From contig JBNKNO010000038.1 in assembly GCA_050293885.1 (NCBI GenBank), forward strand, positions 1-31,048: a stretch of DNA of 31,048 nucleotides, given 5' to 3'. Positions 7,301 to 16,263 of the stretch are shown here, piece by piece (within the stretch, counting starts at the first letter, position 1; each line of letters starts with the position of its first letter). Made by a program: the position numbers and the translations under genes. The DNA comes from Nitrogeniibacter sp050293885 (lineage in GTDB: Bacteria > Pseudomonadota > Gammaproteobacteria > Burkholderiales > Rhodocyclaceae). The notes under the pieces are model-generated. The model was not told where the DNA came from. It did no database searches and worked only from the letters and a program-made list of their open reading frames with translations.

Positions 7301-8572
7301 ATGAAGCTGGAGACTCTGGCTGTCCATGGCGGATATTCGCCGGACCCGACCACCAACGCGGTCGCTGTGCCGATTTACCAGACCACGTCCTACGCATTCA
7401 ACGACACCCAGCATGGGGCGGATCTGTTCGATCTGAAAGTCGAAGGCAACATCTACACCCGCATCATGAATCCGACGCAGGCGGTGCTCGAGGCGCGTGT
7501 GGCGGAAATGGAGGGCGGCATCGCCGGACTGGCACTCGCCTCCGGCATGGCGGCCATCACCTATGCGATTCAGACCATCGCCGAGGCCGGCGACAACATC
7601 GTTTCGGCCTCCACGCTGTATGGCGGCACTTACAACCTGTTTGCCCACACGCTGCCGCAGATGGGCATTCAGACACGTTTCGCCGACTATCGCGATCCGG
7701 ACGCGTTCGAGCGCCTGATCGACGATCGCACCAAGGCGATCTATTGCGAATCGGTCGGCAACCCCCTGGGCAACGTTACCGATTTCGAAAAGCTGGCGGA
7801 TATCGCGCATCGTCATGGCGTGCCGCTGATTGTCGACAACACCGTGCCGACCCCCTATCTGTGCCGCCCCATCGATCACGGCGCCGACATCGTCGTTCAT
7901 TCGCTGACCAAATACCTGGGCGGACACGGCAATTCCATCGGCGGCATCATCGTTGATTCCGGCAAGTTCCCGTGGGCCGAGCACAAGGCACGCTTCCGCC
8001 GTCTGAACGAACCCGACCCTTCCTATCACGGTGTCGTGTACACCGAGGCACTCGGCCCGGCGGCTTTCATCGGTCGTGCGCGCGTGGTGCCGTTGCGCAA
8101 TACCGGTGCGGCCATCAGCCCGTTCAATGCCTTCCTCATTCTGCAGGGCATCGAAACCGTCGCCCTGCGCATGGATCGCATCTGCGAGAACGCCACCCAT
8201 GTAGCCACCTTCCTCAAGGGCCACGACAAGGTCGAGTGGGTCAACTACGCTGGCCTGAGCGATCACCCCGACCAGGCGCTGGTGCAAAAGTACATGGGCG
8301 GGCGGGCCTCCGGCATTCTGTCGTTTGGTGTCCGGGGTGGCCTGGCCGCGGGCGCTCGCTTCCAGGATGCATTGCAGTTGGTGACCCGTCTGGTGAATAT
8401 CGGCGACGCCAAATCACTCGCCTGCCATCCGGCCAGCACCACCCACCGTCAACTCTCGGCCGAGGAGCTGGAAAAAGCCGGTGTCAGCGAAGACATGGTT
8501 CGTCTGTCCATCGGCATCGAGCATATCGACGACATCCTCGCCGATATCGAACAGGCGCTCGACAAGGTTTGA
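7301..8572 (+). CDS. metY: O-acetylhomoserine aminocarboxypropyltransferase (sulfhydrylase, MetY-type)
   Basis: A 423-residue PLP enzyme of the Cys/Met metabolism family. It makes homocysteine from O-acetylhomoserine and sulfide, and some members also act as cysteine synthases. Visible features are the N-terminal ETLAVHGGYSPDPTTNAVAVPIYQTTSY block, the YTRIMNPT motif, and the PLP lysine K204 in SLTKYLGGHG. Length and the insert around residues 230-260 fit MetY better than cystathionine gamma-synthase or MetZ, but the family is hard to split by eye. The reading frame is open from 7172, yet ATG 7301 is the clear start because AAAGGAGA lies at 7286-7293. The gene appears monocistronic, with a terminator 20 bases downstream. 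Confidence 0.92.
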   Translation: MKLETLAVHGGYSPDPTTNAVAVPIYQTTSYAFNDTQHGADLFDLKVEGNIYTRIMNPTQAVLEARVAEMEGGIAGLALASGMAAITYAIQTIAEAGDNIVSASTLYGGTYNLFAHTLPQMGIQTRFADYRDPDAFERLIDDRTKAIYCESVGNPLGNVTDFEKLADIAHRHGVPLIVDNTVPTPYLCRPIDHGADIVVHSLTKYLGGHGNSIGGIIVDSGKFPWAEHKARFRRLNEPDPSYHGVVYTEALGPAAFIGRARVVPLRNTGAAISPFNAFLILQGIETVALRMDRICENATHVATFLKGHDKVEWVNYAGLSDHPDQALVQKYMGGRASGILSFGVRGGLAAGARFQDALQLVTRLVNIGDAKSLACHPASTTHRQLSAEELEKAGVSEDMVRLSIGIEHIDDILADIEQALDKV

Positions 8573-8589
8573 TCGACGCGTGAGCCAGA

Positions 8590-8617
8590 AAAAGAGCCGG
8601 CAACTGCCGGCTCTTTT
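8590..8617. terminator. Bidirectional Rho-independent terminator after metY
   Basis: AAAAGAGCCGGC and GCCGGCTCTTTT flank an AACT loop, giving a 12-bp perfect stem with a T-run on either strand. It lies between metY and the convergent TPR gene and could serve both. Confidence 0.85.
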
Positions 8618-8641
8618 CACGTGTGCCGCTGCGCCCGGATC

Positions 8642-9499
8642 TCAGCCGCCGTCGAGTGCGAGTCGTGCGCGTTCGACATCCAGCCTTGCAATGGCGTCGA
8701 AGGGCTGGCAAGTCGCCGCCGCCGCCATGTTGCTTTCGGCAACGCGCTCATTGTCGCGCCGCCGATCCATCGATAGCGCGCGCGCAAACTCCATGCGGGT
8801 CACCGGGCTTGCCGGATCGAGCGCGAGCGCCTGCTCGAAGCAACGCATGCCCGCCTCCCGACTGGCGCCGTGCATGACCTTGCCGACCATGGTGCCGACC
8901 TTGTCGATGACTTCGAGGTTGTAGACGCCGAGCGTGGCGTACGCCGCCGCATGCTTCGGCGCCAGCGCGAGTGTGGTCATCAGGCTATGACGGATCTTGC
9001 CGCCAATGCCTTGTGCGAGCGCTTTGACGATCGAGATTCGCTGGCTGTAGCGCCCGAGTGCGAGCGCATGAACAAACCAGGCATTTGCCCAGCCCGGATC
9101 AATTGATGTGAGTGTCTCGCACGCGCGCGCCGCCTCGCACAACAAGACAAGCGCTTCGCGATCATTGTTTTCCAGATAGGTCGCATAGGCGACTTGCGCA
9201 CGGCCAGCAACGACGGCGCCGATCGGCCCGAGCGCTTTTCCGGTGCGCATGGCGGCGCCGAAATCGCCGGCATGATAATCCCGCCACGCCGACTGCAAGG
9301 CCTCCGCGAGCCAATTGGGGTCGGCGTCGTTTGCCAGTGCGCGTCCACAACGGTTGAGTTGCTCGGCAATCAGTTCAGCGTCGGGAAACGGTTCGAGATC
9401 GCCTTGATGGAGCCGATCCCACTGATCTGCCAGCGCGCTACCCGTATAGCGATACGCCCTGTCTCCATAGGGGAATGGGCGCCAATCCATCTGCTTCAT
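8642..9499 (-). CDS. TPR-repeat protein, function unknown
   Basis: A 285-residue soluble protein. Alanine-rich helical repeats run through most of its length; clear TPR-like units are ALALAPKHAAAYATLGVYNLEV and CFEQALALDPASPVTRMEFARAL. The first 60 residues are less regular. There is no signal peptide. TPR domains are protein-interaction scaffolds, so no enzyme activity is implied. The frame is open upstream to 9607, but the ATG at 9499 has AGGAGA 5-8 bases before it and is preferred. The gene is on the same strand as the DUF748-phhB pair, but 181 bases and hairpins separate them, so it is probably transcribed on its own. Confidence 0.75.
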   Translation of the reverse strand: MKQMDWRPFPYGDRAYRYTGSALADQWDRLHQGDLEPFPDAELIAEQLNRCGRALANDADPNWLAEALQSAWRDYHAGDFGAAMRTGKALGPIGAVVAGRAQVAYATYLENNDREALVLLCEAARACETLTSIDPGWANAWFVHALALGRYSQRISIVKALAQGIGGKIRHSLMTTLALAPKHAAAYATLGVYNLEVIDKVGTMVGKVMHGASREAGMRCFEQALALDPASPVTRMEFARALSMDRRRDNERVAESNMAAAATCQPFDAIARLDVERARLALDGG

Positions 9500-9611
9500 C
9501 GGTTCTCCTGCCAAGCCCCTCGTTATTATTATTCCGGGTGCTGAAGTGATGGTGCATCGATCGCCGAGCATACCACCGGGCGAAACCGAAAACATGGCGC
9601 ACCGCAAAATG

Positions 9612-9649
9612 CCTGCGGGACGATCGCAGGGCTAAATGCCGCGCGGCAT
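9612..9649 (-). terminator. Tandem hairpins after phhB, possible terminator
   Basis: Read on the minus strand, a perfect 14-base palindrome (9636-9649, ATGCCGCGCGGCAT) is followed by a hairpin of CCTGCG and CGCAGG arms (9612-9630), then CATTTTG. The T-run is short, so termination may be partial. Confidence 0.4.
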
Positions 9650-9680
9650 GCGGGCAGGACGCAACGGCCGCGCGACGTGC

Positions 9681-9971
9681 TTACCCGGCCAGATCGGAGA
9701 TGAAACGGGCGAGAATGATGTCCTTTTCGCTCAGCCCACCGACGTCGTGCGTCGACAGCGTGATGTCGACACGGTTGTAGACGTTCGACCACTCCGGATG
9801 GTGGTCCAGTCGTTCGGCCATCAGGGCGATACGGCTCATGAAACCAAAGGCCGCGTTGAAATCGACAAATCGAAAGCTGCGGCTGATGGCAGTTCGATCG
9901 GCGTTCGCGGTCCAGCCTTCGAGCCCCGCCAGATTTTGTGTCAGCAACTCGCCCGTCAATTGTTTGCTCAT
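9681..9971 (-). CDS. phhB: 4a-hydroxytetrahydrobiopterin dehydratase (pterin-4a-carbinolamine dehydratase)
   Basis: A 96-residue protein of the usual PCD/DCoH size. It dehydrates 4a-hydroxytetrahydrobiopterin, recycling the pterin cofactor of aromatic amino acid hydroxylases. The signature is complete: DHHPEWSNVYNRVDITLSTHD, with H57, H58, P59, W61 and H75-D76. The start at 9971 has GGAG about 7 bases upstream; the longer open frame to 10103 overlaps the preceding gene and is not needed. It follows the DUF748 gene by 13 bases, so the two are probably co-transcribed. No phenylalanine hydroxylase gene is in the window, so the partner enzyme is unknown; a moonlighting role in molybdopterin or other pterin metabolism is possible. 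Confidence 0.92.
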   Translation of the reverse strand: MSKQLTGELLTQNLAGLEGWTANADRTAISRSFRFVDFNAAFGFMSRIALMAERLDHHPEWSNVYNRVDITLSTHDVGGLSEKDIILARFISDLAG

Positions 9972-9984
9972 GCGCGTGCTCCGT

Positions 9985-12900
9985 CTACCTGAGGGAAAAA
10001 TCGGCCCGTGGTGCGGCCTTGGCCTTGTCGCCACTTTTTGGGGCGACAAGGAAGATACGCGACGCGTTGACCTTGCCGTTGCCGACCAACCAATCGCGCA
10101 CATGCTGCGCCCGTTGCTTGCCGAGCTCGGCGAGCAGCTCGGGGCCCGCGGGCGCGTTGTCGAGCATCAGCGCGCGCATTTTTTCGGGTGGGAGCGTCTT
10201 CGCGAATCCGATGAGATTGCGCGGTTTTTTGATGTCGGCTTCGCTGTAGGCTTCCTTCAGCAAGGCGTCTTGCTGATCTGCGGGAATCTCGATCTGCGCG
10301 AGCGGCGGCGGTGTTTCTCCCGCGTCGATCAGCCGCTCACGCTGCGCTTCGCGCATGCGGTCGAGCAACCAGCGCTCGCGCAAGCCCTGGGTATCGACCG
10401 CCGGGTCCACGCGCCCGGTGATTTCGATTTTCAACCCCGGCCGCTCGGTGAGTGCCTTGGCGAGGGTTTCGAGTTTCTTGACGCTGGCCGCCGAGAGCGT
10501 GTCGCGACCGGGCGCGAATTCCGCATAGGCCAACTCTTCGCCGCCGCCGAACATGGAGCCGAGCAGTGCGAACGGCGAGGTGACGGCCTTGACGATGAGA
10601 TTGAAGAAGGCACGCCAGACCAGGCCACCGACACTGAATTTCGGATCGTCCAGCGTGCCGGAGACCGGCACCGACAGATCGATCTCGCCCTTGCTGTTGC
10701 GCAGCAGGGCAACGGCGAGTTGCACCGGCAGATTGACCGCATCCTTGCTCTCGACCTTCTCGCCGAAGGTGAGTTGGTCGAGCAGGACATCATTTTTGGC
10801 CGTCAGCACCCGTTCTTCGACCTTGTACGACAAGTCGGCCGAGAGCTTTCCCTTGGCGATGCCGTAGCCCACGTATTTGCCGGAATAGGCCGAGATGGTC
10901 GGTAGCTGGAAATCGCGCACGGTGGCGAGAATGTCGAGATAACGATCCTGTCGCAGCGGGTTGAGCTGGCCGGTGATCTCGACCGGTGCGCCATGATCGA
11001 TGGCCGCGTTCAGCGACAACGTGGCCACGCTGTCGGCGTCCGAGCGCAGCCCGTCGAGCGAACCTTTGACCTCCGTGAGGTTGGCGTCGTAGTTCGGTTG
11101 TACGAAGTGGTCGCTGTACTGCACGTTGCCCTTGGCGAGTTCGATCTTGCCGATGCGGATGGGGGGGAGTGACTCGGCGGGCGGATTTACCTTGGCCACC
11201 GCCTCGCCCTGTTTTCGGGGCGCGGCGGCATCGTCGGCAGCGGCTTCGGCGCCCGTGAGTTCGCGGAAGTTGAGCCGCCCTTTCGCATCAAGGATGAGGC
11301 GCGAATAGAAATCGTCGAGGCGCACGGTGTCGACACCGAGCGCGAGCGGCTCGGTACGGAGGTCGAGCCCATCGAGCGACAGTGATTTCCAGCGCAGGAA
11401 GTCCGTGTCGTTGAGCGTGTCGCGTGCAATCAGATCGGTGACGCCCACATTGCCGCGGTAGGTGACGCGCGGCGATGACGAAGTGAGCGCCGAGAGCGAC
11501 AGCTGACCGCCAAGCCCGGCGCGCGCGGAGCGCAGGTCGATGGCTTGCGCCTGCGGAATGTAGGACTGAAAGCGACGCAGATCGAGCTTTCTCAGATCGA
11601 CCCGTACGTTGGTGTCGAAGGTATCGAAGTTGCTCTTGCCCTTGATGGCGAGATAGCCGGTCTTGTTGAGCACCGTCTTGAGCGCAACCGGCGTGGCGGC
11701 CGGCTTGGTGAGATCAAGGGCGCCGAGGGTCAGCGCCAGTCGCGTGGCATCGAGTTGAACGGCCGGCGAAACGCCGCGGTCGGTCACGCCGACGGCCCAG
11801 TTGCTCAGACCGATCTGGTCGATGCGCACGCCGAACGCGGTGTTCGACGACGACTTCGGCGGGCTCTCCTGCGCGCCCGCTGACGGCACGATGCCCGCCA
11901 GATCAATCTCACCGTTGCGTGCGCGGACGAGCTGGAGCTTGCCGTCGGCGGAGCGAATGGCACCGATGCGCAGTTGCGATGCCGCGGTATCGAGCGCAAC
12001 GCCACTGACTTTGAGTGTGCCGATCAATACCGCGGGCGTCTTCGCGCCCTTGAGGGAAAGGCTGAATTTCGCCACGTCGAGCTCGCCCGAATCGATACGA
12101 AAGCCTTTCGCGTCGAGCCCAAACGGCACGCGCGCCGCGAGCGTGCCGGAACCGATCTTCGCGTCCACCAGTTGGTTGGCGTAGTACGGCGCGTAGTGGG
12201 TCAGCGGCGCGCCGTCGAGCGTGAGTTTGCCGCTGCTTGCGAAGGGCGCGGCAACGAGCGTGCCTTCGTGATGAATCGTCTCACCGGCGTCCGTTTTGGC
12301 GTCCAGCGTGAGCGTGGCGGGCTCGCCGCCTGCGGTGTTCAGGCCGGCCAGTTCCGCCGTGAGCGCTGACACGGTAGTCGAGAAGGTGCCTGCCGGCGCC
12401 ATGGCATCAACGAATGCGACGCGGCCGTCGGTGATGCTCAGGCGATCGAGTAGCAGTTCAAACGAAGACGATGCGCCCGCCTCGGCCGGTGTGTCGTCGC
12501 CGGCTTTTGCCGTGCGCTTCGCGGACGCTGGCGGAATCACCGCTTGCCAGTTGATGGCGCCGCTGGCAGCACGGACGAGCCGCAGGTCCGGCTGCGCGAC
12601 ACGCACCTCGGCCAGGTGCAGTTTGCCGGCGAACACGTCGTATTCCGCCACCTCGGCATGCAGCCGCGGTAGCGTCAGCAAGCGGCCGTCGGCGCTGTCG
12701 GTGAGCGTCAGCTCGGTGAGCGTGGCGGTGCCGATCAGACTCAGTTTGGGCGCCCCTTGCGTCGGTTGCGCGAACGCCAGCTCAAGTGCAGTGGCGAGCT
12801 GGCCGGACTTGATGCGGAAATCCGGTTTGTAAGGCAGGTACGCCAGATATGGCGCGATGTCGAAAGGCGCGAGCTGGATGTCGATGATGGTCGCCAGATC

Positions 12901-13578
12901 CTCGCCAAACGGGCGCGTGCGACCGCTCAGTTGCAGCGGCGCCCCGTTGATGACCGCGGACAGCTCGGGTTGCACATAGCGCTCGACCTGCGCCGGGAAG
13001 CCGGAGATGAAGGGGATGCCGACATTGAGCGCACGCACCGTGTGGATGAGTCCGGCGGGCTGGTCGTTGATGTCGATTTCGCCATTGGTGATACGGATGT
13101 TGTTGACCGAGAAGCGCAACGGGCCCGCGTCTTCGTCCGGCGGTGGCGGTTCGTCCTGGGTGGCGAAGCGCGCGATGACGTCCGACCAGTTGGTCTGCTC
13201 CCCCTCCACACGCGCCAACACCAGCTGCGGCGCATCGATGGTGAGGCGCGAGAACACCAGCCCCCAGTAGTAGATCGAGCGCCATTGCAAGTCGGTTTCG
13301 ATCGCGCCGACCGAGGCGGCGATGCGCTCGCCGTCGGCCTCCTTGATCCGCAGCCCATCGAGCCGAAGCGTCAGCGAAAACGGATTGAAGTGGGCATCGT
13401 CGAGCGAGACGCTGCGGCCGAGTTGTTTGGACGCTTGCGGCGGAAGCTGCCAGTTGATGAGCGCCGGCACGGCAAAGAAACCGAACAGCGCATAGCAGAC
13501 AAGTGCGACAAGCCCCCTGACCAACCACGTCCGACGGCGATCCGGGCGGGCTTCGGGTGGCGTGTGATATTCACTCAT
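9985..13578 (-). CDS. DUF748 (AsmA-like) envelope protein with OmpA-like C-terminus
   Basis: A large protein of 1197 residues. A single membrane segment lies at about residues 18-41, after a short basic cytoplasmic tail (RPDRRRTW). The rest is probably periplasmic and made of repeating beta-rich units with recurring phrases such as LRLDGLRIKEADG and GTLKVSGVALDTAASQLRIG, typical of DUF748/AsmA-like proteins. These resemble bridge-like lipid-transport proteins, so a role between inner and outer membrane is plausible but not shown. Near the C-terminus, YAEFAPGRDTLSAASVKKLETLAKAL...LKIEITGRVD looks like an OmpA/MotB-type peptidoglycan-binding fold, although the usual NxxLSxxRA motif is not clear. 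The chosen ATG at 13578 has GGAGACC upstream. phhB follows after 13 bases. Confidence 0.88.
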   Translation of the reverse strand: MSEYHTPPEARPDRRRTWLVRGLVALVCYALFGFFAVPALINWQLPPQASKQLGRSVSLDDAHFNPFSLTLRLDGLRIKEADGERIAASVGAIETDLQWRSIYYWGLVFSRLTIDAPQLVLARVEGEQTNWSDVIARFATQDEPPPPDEDAGPLRFSVNNIRITNGEIDINDQPAGLIHTVRALNVGIPFISGFPAQVERYVQPELSAVINGAPLQLSGRTRPFGEDLATIIDIQLAPFDIAPYLAYLPYKPDFRIKSGQLATALELAFAQPTQGAPKLSLIGTATLTELTLTDSADGRLLTLPRLHAEVAEYDVFAGKLHLAEVRVAQPDLRLVRAASGAINWQAVIPPASAKRTAKAGDDTPAEAGASSSFELLLDRLSITDGRVAFVDAMAPAGTFSTTVSALTAELAGLNTAGGEPATLTLDAKTDAGETIHHEGTLVAAPFASSGKLTLDGAPLTHYAPYYANQLVDAKIGSGTLAARVPFGLDAKGFRIDSGELDVAKFSLSLKGAKTPAVLIGTLKVSGVALDTAASQLRIGAIRSADGKLQLVRARNGEIDLAGIVPSAGAQESPPKSSSNTAFGVRIDQIGLSNWAVGVTDRGVSPAVQLDATRLALTLGALDLTKPAATPVALKTVLNKTGYLAIKGKSNFDTFDTNVRVDLRKLDLRRFQSYIPQAQAIDLRSARAGLGGQLSLSALTSSSPRVTYRGNVGVTDLIARDTLNDTDFLRWKSLSLDGLDLRTEPLALGVDTVRLDDFYSRLILDAKGRLNFRELTGAEAAADDAAAPRKQGEAVAKVNPPAESLPPIRIGKIELAKGNVQYSDHFVQPNYDANLTEVKGSLDGLRSDADSVATLSLNAAIDHGAPVEITGQLNPLRQDRYLDILATVRDFQLPTISAYSGKYVGYGIAKGKLSADLSYKVEERVLTAKNDVLLDQLTFGEKVESKDAVNLPVQLAVALLRNSKGEIDLSVPVSGTLDDPKFSVGGLVWRAFFNLIVKAVTSPFALLGSMFGGGEELAYAEFAPGRDTLSAASVKKLETLAKALTERPGLKIEITGRVDPAVDTQGLRERWLLDRMREAQRERLIDAGETPPPLAQIEIPADQQDALLKEAYSEADIKKPRNLIGFAKTLPPEKMRALMLDNAPAGPELLAELGKQRAQHVRDWLVGNGKVNASRIFLVAPKSGDKAKAAPRADFSLR

Positions 13579-13703
13579 CGCGCGGTCTCCATTTTTTGAG
13601 CTTATCAGCGCAAATGACGCGAGTGAACGTTCCGGCCTATTTGCCTGCACACCCGCCGCCGAGAGAGAATCGCCGATTCCTTTGAGTGACCGCTCTTTGC
13701 GCC

Positions 13704-14906
13704 ATGGGTTTTGTTCGCAGTGTCGATGTGATTGTCGTGGGTGCCGGTGCCGCCGGCCTGATGTGTGCTGCGCAGGCCGGTCAGCGGGGTCGCCGCGTGG
13801 TCTTGCTCGATCATGCCGAAAAGCGCGCCGAGAAGATCCGCATCTCGGGGGGTGGGCGATGCAATTTCACGAATCTCGACGTAACCGCCGCCAACTACCT
13901 GTCGCACAATCCCCACTTCTGCCGCTCCGCCCTCGCCCGCTATACGCCGCAGGACTTCATCGAGCTGATCTCGCGCCACGGCATTCGCTACCACGAAAAA
14001 ACGCTGGGGCAATTGTTCTGCGACGAGAGCAGCGACCAGATCATCGACATGCTGGCGGCCGAGTGTGCCGATGGCGGCGTGGACTGGATTCAACCCGCCA
14101 AAGTCGCATCGGTCGCGCATGCGCCGACGGCGGGGTATCAGGTGCACACCGACCAAGGCGTGTTCGACGCGCCCAGCCTGGTGATTGCCACCGGCGGTTT
14201 GTCGATTCCGAAAATCGGCGCCACCGACTTAGGCTACCGCATCGCGCAGCAGTTCGAGGTGCCGGTCATCACCCCCCGCCCTGCACTGGTGCCGCTCACG
14301 CTCGATCGCGCCACGCTCGACACCCTCGCGCCGCTGGCCGGTGCGGCCTTCGCGGTCGAAGCCCGCTGCGCCGGCGGCCGCTTTCGCGAACAGGCGTTGA
14401 TCACACACAAAGGGCTGTCGGGGCCGGCGATTTTGCAGATCTCGAGCTACTGGCAGGCGGCCTGCGCCGCGGGCAAGCCGGAGCCGATCGTGCTCGATCT
14501 GATGCCAATGCACGATACCGAGGCGTGGTTGACCGAACACGCGCACAGTCACGCCCTGCCCGGCAACCTGCTGGCCGAGCACTTGCCGCGCCGCTTTGCC
14601 CGCGCCTGGGCGGAACTGCACGGTGCCACCCAGCCGATGGCACAACTGAACGACAAACAGCGCGGCGCGCTGATCGACGCGCTTACCCACTGGACGCTGG
14701 CGCCCGCCGGTACGCAAGGCTTTGCCAAGGCGGAGGTGACGCTCGGTGGCGTCGATACCCGCGCGTTGTCGTCCAAGACCATGGCGGTGACGGCGCAGCC
14801 CGGCTTGTACTTCGTTGGCGAGGTGGTCGACGTGACCGGCCATCTGGGCGGCTACAACTTCCAGTGGGCATGGGCCTCCGGTCACGCCGCGGGGCAAGCC
14901 GTCTGA
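13704..14906 (+). CDS. BaiN/HI0933 (YhiN) family NAD(P)/FAD-dependent oxidoreductase
   Basis: A 400-residue flavoprotein. The N-terminal Rossmann motif is GAGAAG (13-18), followed by the family signature KRAEKIRISGGGRCNFTN and, later, the ATGGLSIPKIGATDLGY block. The C-terminal FAD contact is GLYFVGEVVDVTGHLGGYNFQWAWASG. Most family members have no proven substrate; BaiN was linked to bile-acid reduction in clostridia, which is not a likely role here. An in-frame GTG at 13686 would add six residues, but ATG 13704 gives the standard family start close to the first beta strand. It is divergent from the DUF748 gene and stands 79 bases before the metallophosphoesterase, which appears to have its own promoter. 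Confidence 0.9.
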   Translation: MGFVRSVDVIVVGAGAAGLMCAAQAGQRGRRVVLLDHAEKRAEKIRISGGGRCNFTNLDVTAANYLSHNPHFCRSALARYTPQDFIELISRHGIRYHEKTLGQLFCDESSDQIIDMLAAECADGGVDWIQPAKVASVAHAPTAGYQVHTDQGVFDAPSLVIATGGLSIPKIGATDLGYRIAQQFEVPVITPRPALVPLTLDRATLDTLAPLAGAAFAVEARCAGGRFREQALITHKGLSGPAILQISSYWQAACAAGKPEPIVLDLMPMHDTEAWLTEHAHSHALPGNLLAEHLPRRFARAWAELHGATQPMAQLNDKQRGALIDALTHWTLAPAGTQGFAKAEVTLGGVDTRALSSKTMAVTAQPGLYFVGEVVDVTGHLGGYNFQWAWASGHAAGQAV

Positions 14907-14918
14907 GGTTTTGTTACA

Positions 14919-14952
14919 GCGTCATGGCCGTGTCACACAAGCGCACTAGCCT
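14919..14952 (+). promoter_or_regulatory. PHO-box-like promoter before the metallophosphoesterase gene
   Basis: The site GCGTCATGGCCGTGTCAC (14919-14936) contains two GTCA half-sites, GTCAT and TGTCAC, with the 11-base period of PhoB-binding boxes, and matches the usual 18-base consensus at 11 positions including both half-site cores. A weak -10-like TAGCCT (14947-14952) begins 10 bases after the box, which is the expected spacing when the box replaces a -35 element. Recognition by PhoB is inferred. Confidence 0.45.
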
Positions 14953-14985
14953 TGGCGGCGTTCAGGCTCACACTCATGACGCTGC

Positions 14986-15816
14986 ATGCAAAAGGTTCGT
15001 GCAATCTTCATCTCCGACGTGCATCTGGGCACCCGCGGGTGCCAGGCCGACCGGCTGCTCGACTTCCTGCGCCACTACGAGTCCGACTATCTCTATCTGG
15101 TCGGCGATATCGTCGATTTCTGGGCGATGAAACGCAGCATCCACTGGTCGCCGGCGCAGAACACGGTGATCCAGAAAGTGCTGCGACGGGCGCGCAAGGG
15201 CTGCCGCGTCATCTTCGTGCCGGGCAATCACGATGAGGCCTTGCGCGAATACTCCGGCATCGAATTCGGCGACATCGAACTCATCAACGAAATCGAGCAC
15301 ACCACGGCCGACGGTCGGCGCTTCCTGCTGATCCACGGCGATGAATTCGATCAGGTGACGCGCTACCACAAGTGGGTCGCGGTGCTCGGCGACATCGCCT
15401 ACAACACGCTGGTGTGGATCAACACCTATCTGTCACGCGTGCGCCGTCGGCTGGGTCGGCCGGGCTACTGGTCGCTGGCTGGCTACGCCAAGCGCAAGGT
15501 CAAGAGCGCGGTGAGCTTCATCTTCGACTTCGAGGAATCGGTGATCCACGCGGTGCGCGAGCGCGGCGTCGATGGCGTCATCTGCGGGCATATCCACGCC
15601 GCCGCCATCAAGGACATCGACGGCACCACCTACATCAACTGCGGTGACTGGGTGGATAGCTGCACCGGCATCGTCGAACACGACGATGGACGCCTGGAGC
15701 TGGTCGAGTGGATCGGCCATGCACTGGCGACCGACACGGTGGTCGTCGAGGAAGACAGCGACGACGCCGACGAGAGCCTCACGCCCGCGCCGGCCGTGGC
15801 ATCAATGGAGCCGTGA
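14986..15816 (+). CDS. Calcineurin-like metallophosphoesterase, UDP-2,3-diacylglucosamine diphosphatase (LpxH) family, PlcP-like
   Basis: A 276-residue two-metal phosphoesterase. All ligand motifs are present: D11-x-H13, the GDIVD motif with D41, N81-H82-D83, H117 in IHGD, and H202-x-H204 in GHIH. It would usually be annotated as UDP-2,3-diacylglucosamine diphosphatase. However, blocks such as SDVHLGTRGCQADRLLDFLR, HWSPAQNTVIQKVLRRARKG and TYINCGDWVDSCT recall PlcP, the phosphate-starvation phospholipase C of Sinorhizobium that removes head groups from membrane phospholipids. A PHO-box-like promoter upstream supports that reading. No Agt-type glycosyltransferase is adjacent. The acidic tail after residue 245 (VVVEEDSDDADES) looks disordered. 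The 3' end overlaps the convergent DUF3301 gene by 15 bases. Fold certain, substrate uncertain. Confidence 0.88.
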   Translation: MQKVRAIFISDVHLGTRGCQADRLLDFLRHYESDYLYLVGDIVDFWAMKRSIHWSPAQNTVIQKVLRRARKGCRVIFVPGNHDEALREYSGIEFGDIELINEIEHTTADGRRFLLIHGDEFDQVTRYHKWVAVLGDIAYNTLVWINTYLSRVRRRLGRPGYWSLAGYAKRKVKSAVSFIFDFEESVIHAVRERGVDGVICGHIHAAAIKDIDGTTYINCGDWVDSCTGIVEHDDGRLELVEWIGHALATDTVVVEEDSDDADESLTPAPAVASMEP

Positions 15817-16152
15817 GCGCGACGGCGCCGTGCTGACCAGTTCGAGCATGCCGGCAATCTGCACCACATCCACCGTTTGCCCGAGCATCACCACCGCGCC
15901 GCGGTGACGATTGTCGCCGGTATCGGAATACTCGAAGCGATACACCCGCCGCAGACAGATCTGACCGTGCTCGTTGCGCGTCGGTCGGGTGCGCTCGGTG
16001 GCAACGGTCTCGTCGAGAAACTGATGCCCCACCCGCGCGCAGGCCTTGCGCGCCGCATCGAGCGCAATCTCGCGCGTCTTGAGCGAATCCATCCAGTACC
16101 ACACGAACAGCGCCAGAAGCGCCAGCGGTAGCAAATCCCAGGGTGTGATCAT
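15802..16152 (-). CDS. DUF3301 family membrane-anchored protein
   Basis: A 116-residue protein. Residues about 6-21 (DLLPLALLALFVWYWM) form one N-terminal membrane segment. The following KTREIALDAARKACARVGHQFLDETVA and the RVYRFEYSDTGDNRHRGAVVMLG block are the conserved DUF3301 signature. The family is found in beta- and gammaproteobacteria and has no known function; the soluble part probably faces the periplasm or cytoplasm close to the membrane. The start at 16152 puts the hydrophobic segment at the N-terminus as in the family, although no good ribosome site is visible there. It is convergent with the metallophosphoesterase gene and divergent from the ACT-domain gene. Confidence 0.85.
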   Translation of the reverse strand: MITPWDLLPLALLALFVWYWMDSLKTREIALDAARKACARVGHQFLDETVATERTRPTRNEHGQICLRRVYRFEYSDTGDNRHRGAVVMLGQTVDVVQIAGMLELVSTAPSRSRLH

Positions 16153-16167
16153 TGGGAGCAACCCGCG

Positions 16168-16196
16168 CTGGCGCCACGAGGCGTTTGGCCTACAAT
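16168..16196 (+). promoter_or_regulatory. Predicted promoter of the gcvR-like gene
   Basis: TACAAT (16191-16196, 5 of 6 matches) is preceded by a 17-base spacer and CTGGCG (16168-16173, 3 of 6 matches). Transcription would start near 16203, about 60 bases before the ATG. Confidence 0.4.
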
Positions 16197-16263
16197 CAAC
16201 ACTCCCGAACCCCGCATGGCGCGCCACTTGCCGCGGTGCCGTGCATCACAGGAGTCTGACTGC

